From Pseudolactococcus sp041800635 (GTDB lineage: Bacteria > Bacillota > Bacilli > Lactobacillales > Streptococcaceae), in NCBI GenBank assembly GCA_047833645.1, contig CP181259.1, forward strand, positions 1,302,001-1,366,000: 64,000 nucleotides of DNA. Direction: 5' to 3'. Positions 33,150 to 41,931 of the stretch are shown in pieces (position 1 is the first letter of the stretch; every line of letters begins with the position of its first letter). The position numbers were made by a program, and so were the translations under genes. The notes under the pieces are model-generated. The model saw only the letters and a program-made list of their open reading frames with translations, ran no database searches and was not told the DNA's origin.

Positions 33150-33944
33150 TTAAAATAAACCAAGTAAATGCATCACCGGAAAAACAAAAATGAGACTATC
33201 AAAGCGATCTAGAATCCCACCATGACCTGGTAAAATTTTACCCGAGTCCTTGACACCAAAATGACGTTTCAAACTAGATTCCACCAAGTCACCGAGTTGG
33301 CCCACAACAGAGAAGATCGCCACCAAAATGACTAAATGTAGCAGACTGATAGCTGGTGCTTGTTTCGGATAAAGAAAGACCATCAATAAGGCCACAACAA
33401 CAGCTGATGCAACGCCACCTAATGACCCTTCCACAGTTTTATTCGGTGAGACACTGGGAATCAACTTTGTTTTACCCAATTTTCGACCGACAAAATAAGC
33501 CCCTGAATCCGTTGTCCAGACAATAAAGAGGGCTAAAAATAAGATAAACAGGCTACTTTCACGCGCCGCTAATAAATTCTGAAAACCAATCCCGATATAA
33601 AAGGCTGATAAAAACGGAAAACCTAAATCTTCAAAAGAGTATTTGCCCTTGGTAAAGACCATAATCCCCATCATAATCAGTAAAAATAAAGTAAACAAGG
33701 TAAAATTACTATCTGTGCCAAGTTGTGGGAAATACTGCGTGGTCGGTAAAGTCAAAGCCAAAGCTGCCAACGTTGCTAAAATCCCCTCGAAAGATAGAAT
33801 TTCCAACTTGCGCATTCTGAATAATTCCCCCATGGCAATGATAACAAGCAAGGCCACCAAAATATGAAAAGGTGTGCCACCTAAAATCGCTAAGCCTAAA
33901 AAGACAGCACCTGCGACCACACCTGTGATAATTCTTTGCGTCAT
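33150..33944 (-). CDS. cdsA: Phosphatidate cytidylyltransferase
   Basis: A 264-residue polytopic membrane enzyme making CDP-diacylglycerol from phosphatidate and CTP. Several transmembrane segments precede the C-terminal signature: TTDSGAYFVGRKLGKTKL, SPNKTVEGSLGG, GQLGDLVESSLKRHFGVKDSGK and LPGHGGILDRFDSL. Its start overlaps the uppS stop by 4 bp, so the two are coupled. Confidence 0.95.
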   Translation of the reverse strand: MTQRIITGVVAGAVFLGLAILGGTPFHILVALLVIIAMGELFRMRKLEILSFEGILATLAALALTLPTTQYFPQLGTDSNFTLFTLFLLIMMGIMVFTKGKYSFEDLGFPFLSAFYIGIGFQNLLAARESSLFILFLALFIVWTTDSGAYFVGRKLGKTKLIPSVSPNKTVEGSLGGVASAVVVALLMVFLYPKQAPAISLLHLVILVAIFSVVGQLGDLVESSLKRHFGVKDSGKILPGHGGILDRFDSLIFVFPVMHLLGLF

Positions 33945-34687
33945 TTTTTGATTCCTCCATATCTACGATCCCGTTGTGAAAAAACGTCAAATGCTAAATC
34001 TAACGCAGCTTCATCAAAATCTGGCCACAATGTCTCTGTAAAATATAATTCGCTGTAAGCTGTTTGCCAAGGTAAAAAATTACTCAAGCGATTTTCGCCT
34101 GATGTCCGAATGACAAAATCAGGATTACGATAAGCTTCTGGCAAAATTGCTGTCGTTAAGTGTTGTTCAAAACTGTCTTGTGTGATATCCGCCACTGACA
34201 AGGTCCCTACTTTAACCTCTGAGGCCAAAGCTCTAACGGCATCTAAAATTTCAGCTTGACCACCATAATTCAAAGCAATGGTTAGAATCATCCCTGTATT
34301 TTGTGCTGTATCCACCATGGCACGATCAATAGATTTCAGCGTTGCTTTTGGGACACCTTCTCGTGTGCCAATCATGGCAATCCGAATATTTTCACGGTTC
34401 AAGGTTGGGACAAATCTTTCATAAAAATCAATCGGTAAACTCATGATGAATTTAACTTCAGCAGCTGGTCTCGTCCAGTTTTCTGTCGAGAAAGCATAGA
34501 CAGTCATCACTTTGACGCCTCGATTTTGCGCGTGAATGGCAATCGTCTGCAAGGCATCCATCCCTGCCTTATGGCCAAAGATACGGGCTTTACCTTGACG
34601 CTGCGCCCAACGCCCATTCCCATCCATAATCACTGCCAGGTGATTGGGGATTTTTTGCATAACTGCTTTATCAGATGTTTCTGTCAT
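33941..34687 (-). CDS. uppS: Undecaprenyl diphosphate synthase
   Basis: A 248-residue cis-prenyltransferase elongating FPP to the C55 lipid carrier for cell-wall synthesis. The catalytic P-loop MDGNGRWAQRQGKARIFGHKAG, VYAFSTENWTRP, LTIALNYGGQAEI and the C-terminal RTSGENRLSNFLPWQTAYSELYF are all present. First gene of the cdsA-dxr-rseP-proS cluster. Confidence 0.97.
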   Translation of the reverse strand: MTETSDKAVMQKIPNHLAVIMDGNGRWAQRQGKARIFGHKAGMDALQTIAIHAQNRGVKVMTVYAFSTENWTRPAAEVKFIMSLPIDFYERFVPTLNRENIRIAMIGTREGVPKATLKSIDRAMVDTAQNTGMILTIALNYGGQAEILDAVRALASEVKVGTLSVADITQDSFEQHLTTAILPEAYRNPDFVIRTSGENRLSNFLPWQTAYSELYFTETLWPDFDEAALDLAFDVFSQRDRRYGGIKK

Positions 34688-34861
34688 CTTATCTATCTAC
34701 CTCTAATTCATCGATCCTGATTGCTCACTAACATATTGCAAGAAGTTAAAGTCATCTGATTTGACGTGATTTATGACATTTAAAATTTTAAAAATGACTT
34801 GCTAATCCTTACCATTTTGTTTATGAGCTTCCCTTAATTTTAACACATTTTCAATAAAAAT

Positions 34862-34892
34862 TCTTAAAAAAAATAAGCCAACTGGCCTATTT
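34862..34892 (-). terminator. Terminator after yajC
   Basis: Minus strand AATAGGCC-AGTT-GGCTTATT followed by an eight-base T-run. It separates yajC from the uppS cluster. Confidence 0.85.
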
Positions 34893-34900
34893 TTGACAGG

Positions 34901-35257
34901 TTATTCAAAAGGTGAGTCTTGTTTGTCAGCTGTTTCGCTAGCGTCAACATTCTCTGCTTTGGCTTCAGCAATCACTCCATCAAGCGCTTCTGTAGCTTCT
35001 GTAGTTACAACTGGTTTAACTGTTTTAACTGCTGCACGATCAAAAGTTAAAATGACCCCTTCAGCGTCCAGTTCAATTGTCCCTTTTGTTTTATCAACGT
35101 TCGCCAAAATACCATGCAATCCGCCAATAGTCACGATTTCAGAACCAGGTTGCATATTATCAAGCTGTTCTTGACGTTGGGCAGCTGCTTTCTTTTGGTT
35201 ACGTTGCATAAACCACATCATCCCACCGAACAGAATGATCAAAATTACAAAACTCAT
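34901..35257 (-). CDS. yajC: Preprotein translocase subunit YajC
   Basis: A 118-residue protein with one N-terminal transmembrane helix (SFVILIILFGGMMWFMQRNQKKAAA) and the cytoplasmic YajC domain with GSEIVTIGGLHGILANVD. It joins SecDF in the Sec translocase. The C-terminal 35 residues are acidic and low-complexity. Monocistronic. Confidence 0.93.
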   Translation of the reverse strand: MSFVILIILFGGMMWFMQRNQKKAAAQRQEQLDNMQPGSEIVTIGGLHGILANVDKTKGTIELDAEGVILTFDRAAVKTVKPVVTTEATEALDGVIAEAKAENVDASETADKQDSPFE

Positions 35258-35455
35258 GTCTTTACCTCATTTATTTTTGATAGTCTCTATTATAGCAGAT
35301 TATAACCAATAAAAAAAGCACGACACTTAATGATATCAATTTTAGACCTGATAACAGATTTAGGTTTATTTTTGTTTATTTTTGCTTATTTTTGATAGAA
35401 ATGTTATCATGATTAAATAATCTATATGTTATAAAAATTAAAAAGAGGAGTAAAC

Positions 35456-36005
35456 ATGACTAGTTCAGAACTAAAGCAGGCCGCAAAATTTGCACTTAAA
35501 GATAATTTTATTGCCAAAATGCTCTTATTCATCGTACCTTTATTAATATCTATCCTTACAGGCCGTTTATCCAATTCATCCTCAATGACCATACAACATA
35601 GGCTGGATGAATCAAATATTGATTTTTCTGGTACTCCAGAAGCACTTTCAAATATTGATTGGGGATTAGTCCTTGCGATTGTCATACCAATTATTATCGT
35701 TTCAATTGTCATCAGTTTCTTTACAACTGTCATCGTGACTGTTTTTCAAACAGCCAGTATGTTCAATTATATAGAAATTTTTCGTGGTGAAAAAGAAGAT
35801 ATTGATTTATCCAAAGACATTCTTCGAACTTTTAACGATAATTCTTTAAGGTTATAAAGCCAAATACTTCCTCTTTAACTTAACCTTTATCGGATGGTAC
35901 ATTCTAAGCGTTTTCTTTTTCGGTATCCCTCAAATCTGGACCATGCCTTATACAGAAATGTCTATGGTTGCTTTCTACGAATCACGAATTCAAGATCGTT
36001 TATAA
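35456..36005 (+). pseudogene. DUF975 membrane protein with frameshift
   Basis: The first frame (35456-35857) encodes SELKQAAKFALKDNF, two hydrophobic stretches and a DUF975-like EIFRGEKEDIDLSKDILRTF, then stops. The next frame continues the family C-terminus, AKYFLFNLTFIGWYILSVFF...PYTEMSMVAFYESRIQD, to 36005. Removing one T near 35851 (AGGTTATAAAGCC) restores one continuous protein of about 182 residues. AAAGAGGAG precedes the ATG. A membrane protein of unknown function, probably inactive here. Confidence 0.8.
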
Positions 36006-36044
36006 TCAATCAAGCAGCCGAGGTTGCTTTTTTTTGTCATCTTT

Positions 36045-36590
36045 TTACCTGTAGTCGCACGAAACGAGATGATCATTAACCAGACCAACAGACTGCATAT
36101 AAGCATAGCAAATCGTTGGCCCGACAAATGAAAAGCCTCTTTTCTTCATGTCTTGGCTCATCTGTTCAGAAATGTCATTACTAGCTGGGACATCTGATAA
36201 GGTTTGATAGTCATGTTGTATTGGATGACCTGAAACATATTGCCAGAGATAATTTGAAAAACTCCCAAATTCTGCTTGAACCTGGATAAAAGCCTTAGCA
36301 TTTTTAACAATTGCTCGCATTTTAAGTCGGTTGCGAATGAGTCCTGCATCTTGTAACAAGCTATCTAGTTTATCTTGATCATAGTCCTTAATCTTTTGGG
36401 GATCAAAACCATCCAGGGCCTTGCGATAATTCTCTCGCTTTACTAAAATCGTAGACCAACTTAGACCAGCTTGCATACCCTCAAGAATCAACATCTCAAA
36501 AAGTATGGCATCATCATATTTTGGCTTCCCCCATTCTTGATCATGGTAATCGATCTCTAACACTGTTTTTGCCCAATCACATCTTGTCAT
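36045..36590 (-). CDS. tag: DNA-3-methyladenine glycosylase I
   Basis: A 181-residue base-excision repair enzyme removing 3-methyladenine. Features: N-terminal zinc ligand Cys in MTRCDWA, the EWGKPKYDD segment, ILEGMQAGLSWSTILVKRENYRKALDGFDP, and the C-terminal zinc ligands in DHLVSCDY. The start at 36590 has GGAG upstream and matches the family; the open frame extends 24 codons further but without family sequence. Confidence 0.93.
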   Translation of the reverse strand: MTRCDWAKTVLEIDYHDQEWGKPKYDDAILFEMLILEGMQAGLSWSTILVKRENYRKALDGFDPQKIKDYDQDKLDSLLQDAGLIRNRLKMRAIVKNAKAFIQVQAEFGSFSNYLWQYVSGHPIQHDYQTLSDVPASNDISEQMSQDMKKRGFSFVGPTICYAYMQSVGLVNDHLVSCDYR

Positions 36591-36737
36591 CTGATTTCTC
36601 CATTTTCTTTTGTCTTTATCCTTAAATTGTACCATAGGTTTTGTGTAAAAAAACACAAGCAAAATGGTTGCTTTACCTATCTAAAGATGGGTAAATGGTA
36701 GGTGGTAGATTTTATATACAAAACAAGGGGGAATAAA

Positions 36738-37694
36738 ATGACACAAGATTATCGTGTGCTTTTATACTATCAATACGTAACAATTGAAAATGGTGAACAA
36801 TTCGCTAAAGAACATCTCGCAGCCTGCAAAAATTTAGGCATCAAAGGCAGAATTTTAGTTGCTGATGAAGGGATTAATGGGACTGTTTCTGGTTCTTTTG
36901 AACAAACTGAAGCTTATATCAACATGATGCATGCTGATCCTCGTTTTACTGAAACGATTTTTAAAATTGATGCATCTGAAGACCATGCTTTTAAAAAAAT
37001 GCACGTTCGTTACCGTAAAGAATTGGTCAGCCTTAATTTAGAAGATGACATCGATCCTTTAGCTTTAACAGGTGCCTACTTATCACCAAAAGAATTTAAA
37101 GAAGCTATGTTAGACGACAATACCGTCGTCATTGATGCGCGTAATGACTATGAATTTGATTTGGGTCACTTTAGAGGTGCAGTTCGCCCTGATATCCGTA
37201 GTTTTAGAGAATTACCACAATGGATGCGCGATCACAAAGAAGAATTTATGGAGAAACGTGTCCTCACTTACTGTACTGGTGGGATTCGCTGTGAAAAATT
37301 CTCAGGCTGGTTGGTCAGAGAAGGTTTCAAAGATGTTGGTCAACTTCATGGGGGCATTGCAACTTACGGGAAAGATCCTGAAGTGAGAGGCGATTTATGG
37401 GATGGTCAAATGTATGTCTTTGACAGCAGAATTGCCGTGCCAATCAACCAAAATGAACATGTCATTGTTGGTAAAGACTGGTTTGACGGCACACCTTGTG
37501 AGCGCTACATCAACTGTGGCAATCCAGAATGTAATCGTCAAATCTTAGCCTCTGAAGCCAATGAAGCAACTTATCTCGGTGGTTGCAGTCACGAATGTCG
37601 TGTCCATCCACGTAATCGCTACGTCGTCAGCCACAATCTATCAGAAGCAGAAGTTGCTGAACGCCTCCATGCTATTCAAGAAGTTGTTGCTTAA
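36738..37694 (+). CDS. trhO: tRNA uridine(34) hydroxylase TrhO (rhodanese family)
   Basis: A 318-residue protein with an N-terminal acylphosphatase-like domain (GRILVADEGINGTVSG), a rhodanese domain with the catalytic Cys in VLTYCTGGIRCEKFSGWLV, and a Cys-rich C-terminus (CGNPECNRQI...GGCSHECR). TrhO hydroxylates U34 of some tRNAs in an oxygen-dependent way. Start at ATG 36738 behind AAGGGGGAA; an upstream in-frame ATG lacks a ribosome-binding site. Confidence 0.93.
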   Translation: MTQDYRVLLYYQYVTIENGEQFAKEHLAACKNLGIKGRILVADEGINGTVSGSFEQTEAYINMMHADPRFTETIFKIDASEDHAFKKMHVRYRKELVSLNLEDDIDPLALTGAYLSPKEFKEAMLDDNTVVIDARNDYEFDLGHFRGAVRPDIRSFRELPQWMRDHKEEFMEKRVLTYCTGGIRCEKFSGWLVREGFKDVGQLHGGIATYGKDPEVRGDLWDGQMYVFDSRIAVPINQNEHVIVGKDWFDGTPCERYINCGNPECNRQILASEANEATYLGGCSHECRVHPRNRYVVSHNLSEAEVAERLHAIQEVVA

Positions 37695-37706
37695 GCCAAA
37701 GAAAAA

Positions 37707-37730
37707 ACAGTCTCGGCTGTTTTTTTGTTA
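37707..37730 (+). terminator. Terminator after trhO
   Basis: AACAG-TCTCGG-CTGTT with a T-run; short stem but well placed, 12 bp after the stop. Confidence 0.65.
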
Positions 37731-37733
37731 TCA

Positions 37734-38774
37734 TCAATTACGCACCTTAAAGACACGCACAACATTTTGTGCCGTCAGGGCCATATTTTTTAAAGTTCTT
37801 TGCGTCACCAAAGCATCTGCTAAAGCAATGGGGCCTGTCTGAATACTAAAAGCAGCAGTCAAGTCTGACTCAAGCCCTACCAGATCATCGGAACGACTGC
37901 CAACTAAAGCCACACAGGGTTTCTTATGTTTTATCGCTAGTTTAGCGACGCCTGAAACGACTTTACCTTGACAACTTTGATGATCCAGATGACCCTCACC
38001 TGTTAAAACAAGATCTGAATTTGCAATGGCCTGCTCCAAATGGACGAGATCAGCAATGAAGTCAAAACCTGAGGTCAATCGACCACCTAGTAGAGCAATG
38101 GCACCACCAAGCCCGCCTGCTGCGCCTGCCCCTGGTATTTTTTGTAAGTCAATGCCACGATCTTTCAATAACGCTTTTGCAAAATGCTCATCTCTCTGAT
38201 TTAACTGCTTTATCTGGTCTGCTGTTGCTCCTTTTTGGGCTGCAAAAATAGTGGCTGCACCATTTTCCCCGTAATAAGGATTAGTCACATCACTCGCCCC
38301 AATTAAGGTCACGTCTGATAAATCAGTTGTCTCAAGACTTTTCAAAAAGCCTTGACCGCCATCAGAAGTTCCCGTGCCACCCAGGCTCACGATAATCGTT
38401 TGGGCGCCTGCTTGAATGGCAGATTGGACAACTGCGCCTAAGCCGAAGCTTGTCGCGCGTGAAAGGGTCTCAGGGCTGACGTCGACTAAATCAATCCCGA
38501 TAACCTTGGCCGACTCAATCACTGCTGTATCCCCAAGTAAGAGATAGGGCACCTCAAGTTGACGGCCCAATAAATCAGTCGTTAAACTTATCTTCGTGAT
38601 GGCATTTTCTTGGTAAGCAAGCACGTCTAAAACACCCTCACCACCATCAGCAATAGGGATACTCTGGACTTGTCCATCAGGAAATGCTGCTAAAATCCCT
38701 GAAAGTGCCGCATCATTTAGCTGCTCAGAAGTGGCACTCCCTTTAAAAGAATCAATGGCTGCTAGAATTTTCAT
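37734..38774 (-). CDS. glxK: Glycerate kinase
   Basis: A 346-residue GarK/GlxK-type kinase phosphorylating D-glycerate. Characteristic segments are AAIDSFKGSATSEQLNDA at the start, IPIADGGEGVLDVL, GGTGTSDGGQGFL and PGAGAAGGLGGAI. The start at 38774 fits family alignments from memory. It faces trhO tail to tail. Confidence 0.92.
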   Translation of the reverse strand: MKILAAIDSFKGSATSEQLNDAALSGILAAFPDGQVQSIPIADGGEGVLDVLAYQENAITKISLTTDLLGRQLEVPYLLLGDTAVIESAKVIGIDLVDVSPETLSRATSFGLGAVVQSAIQAGAQTIIVSLGGTGTSDGGQGFLKSLETTDLSDVTLIGASDVTNPYYGENGAATIFAAQKGATADQIKQLNQRDEHFAKALLKDRGIDLQKIPGAGAAGGLGGAIALLGGRLTSGFDFIADLVHLEQAIANSDLVLTGEGHLDHQSCQGKVVSGVAKLAIKHKKPCVALVGSRSDDLVGLESDLTAAFSIQTGPIALADALVTQRTLKNMALTAQNVVRVFKVRN

Positions 38775-38900
38775 AAGTTTAGTATAGCAAAAATCACTCA
38801 CAAGACAAGTCAGACATGGTAAAATAGCACTATGGAAATTTTATTATTATGAATACTTATAACAGTGGGTTTGTAGCTATGAAATTTAATTGAAATTTCA

Positions 38901-38923
38901 AAACTAACCAAAAAACTAACCAA
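38901..38923 (+). promoter_or_regulatory. Tandem AAACTAACCAA repeats, possible integrase arm sites
   Basis: Two copies of AAACTAACCAA spaced 12 bp apart follow the palindrome-like TGAAATTTAATTGAAATTTC. Such repeats after an integrase stop mark attachment arms in other streptococcal elements (compare 27666-27686 and 61832-61853); here no integrase is left. Confidence 0.35.
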
Positions 38924-38949
38924 GCAATCAAAAATCATTAGTTGAATAA

Positions 38950-38994
38950 AAAATAAAGTCTATCAGCAAGAAAAAAACTGATGGACTTTATTTT
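38950..38994. terminator. Terminator-like hairpin
   Basis: AAAATAAAGTC...TCAG pairs with CTGA..GACTTTATTTT; A and T runs on each side allow use in both directions. Confidence 0.75.
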
Positions 38995-39022
38995 GTATTT
39001 AAAAAGTGTATTACAGGCTTCC

Positions 39023-39097
39023 TTAAGATCTGCTTTTAAAAAAAGTTTGTAGGACCATTCTGATATTATAGCGAATATCTTTTATTTCTTTCTTCAT
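39023..39097 (-). CDS. Possible 24-residue basic peptide
   Basis: AAAAAGGAGAACT precedes an ATG on the minus strand, then 24 codons (MKKEIKDIRYNIRMVLQTFF and four more residues) to TAA. The terminator-like hairpin at 38950-38994 follows it. The good ribosome-binding site and terminator support expression; the function is unknown. Confidence 0.35.
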   Translation of the reverse strand: MKKEIKDIRYNIRMVLQTFFKSRS

Positions 39098-39280
39098 AGT
39101 TCTCCTTTTTCTGTTGCATAAGTCTATTGTCTTTCTATAAACCTATTACATTATGGAAAATAAAATGAGACAACAGGATATACTTAATTGTCTCTTTTAG
39201 AATTATTTACCTTCTAAAATGATTCATCTGTACCGTCCTCACTATCTTTTTACTCCATTTTACACTATAATAAATTTATC

Positions 39281-39301
39281 GGAAAACTTTGCAACAGAAA
39301 C
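39281..39301 (+). mobile_element. IS6-family end remnant (left)
   Basis: GGAAAACTTTGCAACAGAAAC resembles the right-hand terminal repeat of ISS1/IS1216-type elements (AAACTTTGCAACAGAACC). A facing left-end remnant lies at 41885-41902. Confidence 0.55.
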
Positions 39302-39329
39302 ATTTTATTTAATTGGAAAAGGGGATTTA

Positions 39330-41462
39330 ATGAGGATAGATTTTCATGCTCACACTCAGAAATGTAAAGAAGGAGATGGTTCAAAAAGAAATATTTCTCC
39401 TGAAAATTTTGTAAAAAAAATGGAGCAGCATAATGTTGTTATGTGTGCTATTACCAACCACAATAAATTTGATATCGAGGAATTTGATAACATTTTATCT
39501 CTTGAACATAATTTTATACTTTTTCCTGGAATAGAACTTGACATACAATTTTCTGATACAAAACACTATCATACTATTTTAGTCTGCGATCCAACAGAGG
39601 CAAAAAAATTCTATTCTATTTTTGATAATGATAATTCAAGAAACTATGATAGTTTTATCTTGTCTTACGACTCTTTTATAAGCAAAGTAAAGGAGTTCGA
39701 TCATGAAAAAATTATTATTATTCCTCATTTTTTGGATAAGGATAAGAGAAGGGCCTTTAGCCCGAATGACAAAGCTAAGCTTCAAAGTGATTTGGAAGGA
39801 TATGTAGTAATTCTTGAACCAGGTAAGATTCAAACAATGGGGATTATAAATAGCCATGACGAACTTGCGTTATTAGGTAGTGATGTAAAAGATTGGAATT
39901 TGTACTCATCTAATAATTTACCAGAGATTAAATTTCAAATTGATTCTTTTGGAAAATTTTATGAGTTAGCCAACAATCCCAAGTTATTTATTAAAACAGT
40001 TTTAGATGGCGCTAAAAAATATTCTATTCCATTATCTGACGTCTCGTCATCTACTATAGATATTTTTGAGGATATAAATATTATCTTTGGTGAAAAGGGA
40101 TCAGGAAAAACAGTTCTTTTAGAAAAATATCTACTACCGTTTTTTAGAGATTCAGGAAAAAATGTATTTCTCCATCTAGGAAAAGATTATGAAAAAGAAT
40201 TTAACAATTTAATTTCCAGTTACGAAAATGAAGTAATTATTGATAAGGATTTACTTGATGAAATCGCTCAAGATTTTAAAAAATTAATAGAATATAGCGA
40301 GAGTAACAGAAGTGATTTTATTGATCAATACGTAGACTTTTATCGAGGGCAAGTAGGAAGTAAAAAAGCCAGACTTTTAGCTAAAACGGATGCAATTTAT
40401 TCAGAAGCAGATGGATTATCTTTTGAAGAACTAAATAGTGGAACTACAAAAGATATAAAAAAGATAGATAACGTTGTGGAAGTAAATAACAGAGTTCAGT
40501 TTACTAATAAAAGTGAAAGGGATTCATTGAATTTATACTTAGATTTATTAAGAAAAAAAGTTTTAGATAATCTAAAAGAAGAATATAAGTCTAATTTCAT
40601 AAATAATATGAGTACAAATTTTTTAGACATTCTTAAAAGTTCGGTTACTAAGAAGACTGGGAAAAAGACAAAACCAAATAAGTTGGGATTTTCTGATTTA
40701 GTTTCTAAGCGTTCTCAATTTTTAGCAAATCGTCATAAACTGATTACATTGTTTAAAGAGATCGAGAGAATTGAAAGACATAAATTAGGAATTTTACCTA
40801 ATAAGGGTAAAATTATACTTGAAACAAGAGTTGTTTGCATGAAAGAAAACGATTATCATTCAAAAGGGTCACCGTTCGAAAAAAATAAAATTAAATTAAA
40901 TCGTGGAATTATCGAAAAAATCACTCAACATAAACAATTAAATTTCAAGGACATTAATAGTTATTTTAGCTCAGAAGAGAAAGAAGTGAGAGCATCAGAG
41001 TTTGCTTCTGAAATAATAAAAAAAGTTAGCAGAATTAAATTAAATTCCAGTGAGGATTATGAACCTTCTGAAGGAGAAAAAGCTATTCTTTCAATTAGTG
41101 GGTTACTAGAAAATTCTACATTTGATTGTTATTTATTTGATGAGATTGAACGAGGCCTAGGAAATAAATATGTTTCAGAATATTTAATTCCTCAATTAAC
41201 AAAGCTTCGTGATTTAAATAAAACAGTTATTCTTTCAACACACAATGCTAATATTGCGATTAATACTCTTCCTAGTCAGGTTATTTATAGTGATTATTTT
41301 TCTAAAAAAAATAGTAATTATTTTATGGGAAATATGTATTCAGGTGAGCTATTTGGAGATATGAATATTTTAGATCTTGAAAGTTGGGAAGAACAAGCAT
41401 TACTACATTTAGAAGGTAGTCAGGAAATGTTTAATAGGAGGAAAAATGTATATGGAATTTGA
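39330..41462 (+). CDS. PHP phosphoesterase-SMC-like ATPase, probable anti-phage protein
   Basis: A 710-residue two-domain protein. Residues 1-240 form a PHP (polymerase and histidinol phosphatase) metal-dependent phosphoesterase: RIDFHAHTQKCKEGDG, CAITNHNKFDI, FPGIELDIQF, IPHFLDKDKRR and LLGSDVKDW give the His/Asp/Glu metal ligands. The rest is an ABC/SMC-type ATPase: Walker A IIFGEKGSGKTVLL (around residue 250), a long charged helical middle, signature PSEGEKAILSISGLL, Walker B CYLFDEIERGLGN and the His switch ILSTHNANI. This fusion resembles proteins annotated as TrlF-family ATPases found near R-M systems. Likely a nuclease or phosphatase gated by an ATPase. GGAAAAGGGG precedes ATG 39330. 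Confidence 0.8.
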   Translation: MRIDFHAHTQKCKEGDGSKRNISPENFVKKMEQHNVVMCAITNHNKFDIEEFDNILSLEHNFILFPGIELDIQFSDTKHYHTILVCDPTEAKKFYSIFDNDNSRNYDSFILSYDSFISKVKEFDHEKIIIIPHFLDKDKRRAFSPNDKAKLQSDLEGYVVILEPGKIQTMGIINSHDELALLGSDVKDWNLYSSNNLPEIKFQIDSFGKFYELANNPKLFIKTVLDGAKKYSIPLSDVSSSTIDIFEDINIIFGEKGSGKTVLLEKYLLPFFRDSGKNVFLHLGKDYEKEFNNLISSYENEVIIDKDLLDEIAQDFKKLIEYSESNRSDFIDQYVDFYRGQVGSKKARLLAKTDAIYSEADGLSFEELNSGTTKDIKKIDNVVEVNNRVQFTNKSERDSLNLYLDLLRKKVLDNLKEEYKSNFINNMSTNFLDILKSSVTKKTGKKTKPNKLGFSDLVSKRSQFLANRHKLITLFKEIERIERHKLGILPNKGKIILETRVVCMKENDYHSKGSPFEKNKIKLNRGIIEKITQHKQLNFKDINSYFSSEEKEVRASEFASEIIKKVSRIKLNSSEDYEPSEGEKAILSISGLLENSTFDCYLFDEIERGLGNKYVSEYLIPQLTKLRDLNKTVILSTHNANIAINTLPSQVIYSDYFSKKNSNYFMGNMYSGELFGDMNILDLESWEEQALLHLEGSQEMFNRRKNVYGI

Positions 41463-41775
41463 AAATGGTCTTGAAGAAATTCAAATTGATGTTTCAATTG
41501 TTAGGGAAAAGGATGATGTTAAAGTTGAATTGATTCTAGAAGAAATCGATTCTAAGGTAGAATTAACAAACAGTTCTACAGAAGATATTAAGTCTCTTTT
41601 TGATTCTGTTTATGAATATATTGTTAGTAATAAAAAAATGATTCAATTTTTTTTAAATGATAGTAGTCAAGATTTATTCTACGAGGTAGCTAATGATATT
41701 ATTGTTCAATTGAACTCCGAAATTAAGCAATCAGAAAATGATTTTATTAAGATTTTTAAACTTGAAAATCAATAA
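41446..41775 (+). CDS. Small acidic partner of the PHP-ATPase
   Basis: A 109-residue acidic protein (MYMEFENGLEEIQIDVSIVR...). A beta-strand-rich first half (EKDDVKVELILEEIDSKVEL) is followed by helices. No family recognised. It overlaps the PHP-ATPase gene by 17 bp and has AGGAGG right before the ATG, so the two are tightly coupled. Its role as inhibitor, sensor or structural partner is inference. Confidence 0.7.
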   Translation: MYMEFENGLEEIQIDVSIVREKDDVKVELILEEIDSKVELTNSSTEDIKSLFDSVYEYIVSNKKMIQFFLNDSSQDLFYEVANDIIVQLNSEIKQSENDFIKIFKLENQ

Positions 41776-41884
41776 GTTCTAGGCTAAGTTAATATTTTTT
41801 GAGAGGAAAATTGCAATATTAAGTTATCCATCTGTACTCATCTGAATTGACCTCTTATAATTGAATATACGTCGTGGGTAATTG

Positions 41885-41902
41885 GGTTCTGTTGCAAAGA
41901 TG
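41885..41902 (+). mobile_element. IS6-family end remnant (right)
   Basis: GGTTCTGTTGCAAAGATG matches the ISS1/IS1216 left terminal repeat GGTTCTGTTGCAAAGTTT except near its inner end. About 30 bp of the element remain before IS5 half-copy B starts at 41932. Confidence 0.65.
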
Positions 41903-41931
41903 AAAAACTAGATAGGTACTACTTAAATATA

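Noticed and set aside
39219..39329. Upstream extension of the PHP-ATPase by 37 codons
   Set aside because: The extension covers an IS6 end remnant and has no ribosome-binding site; the ATG at 39330 has one and starts with the PHP metal motif.
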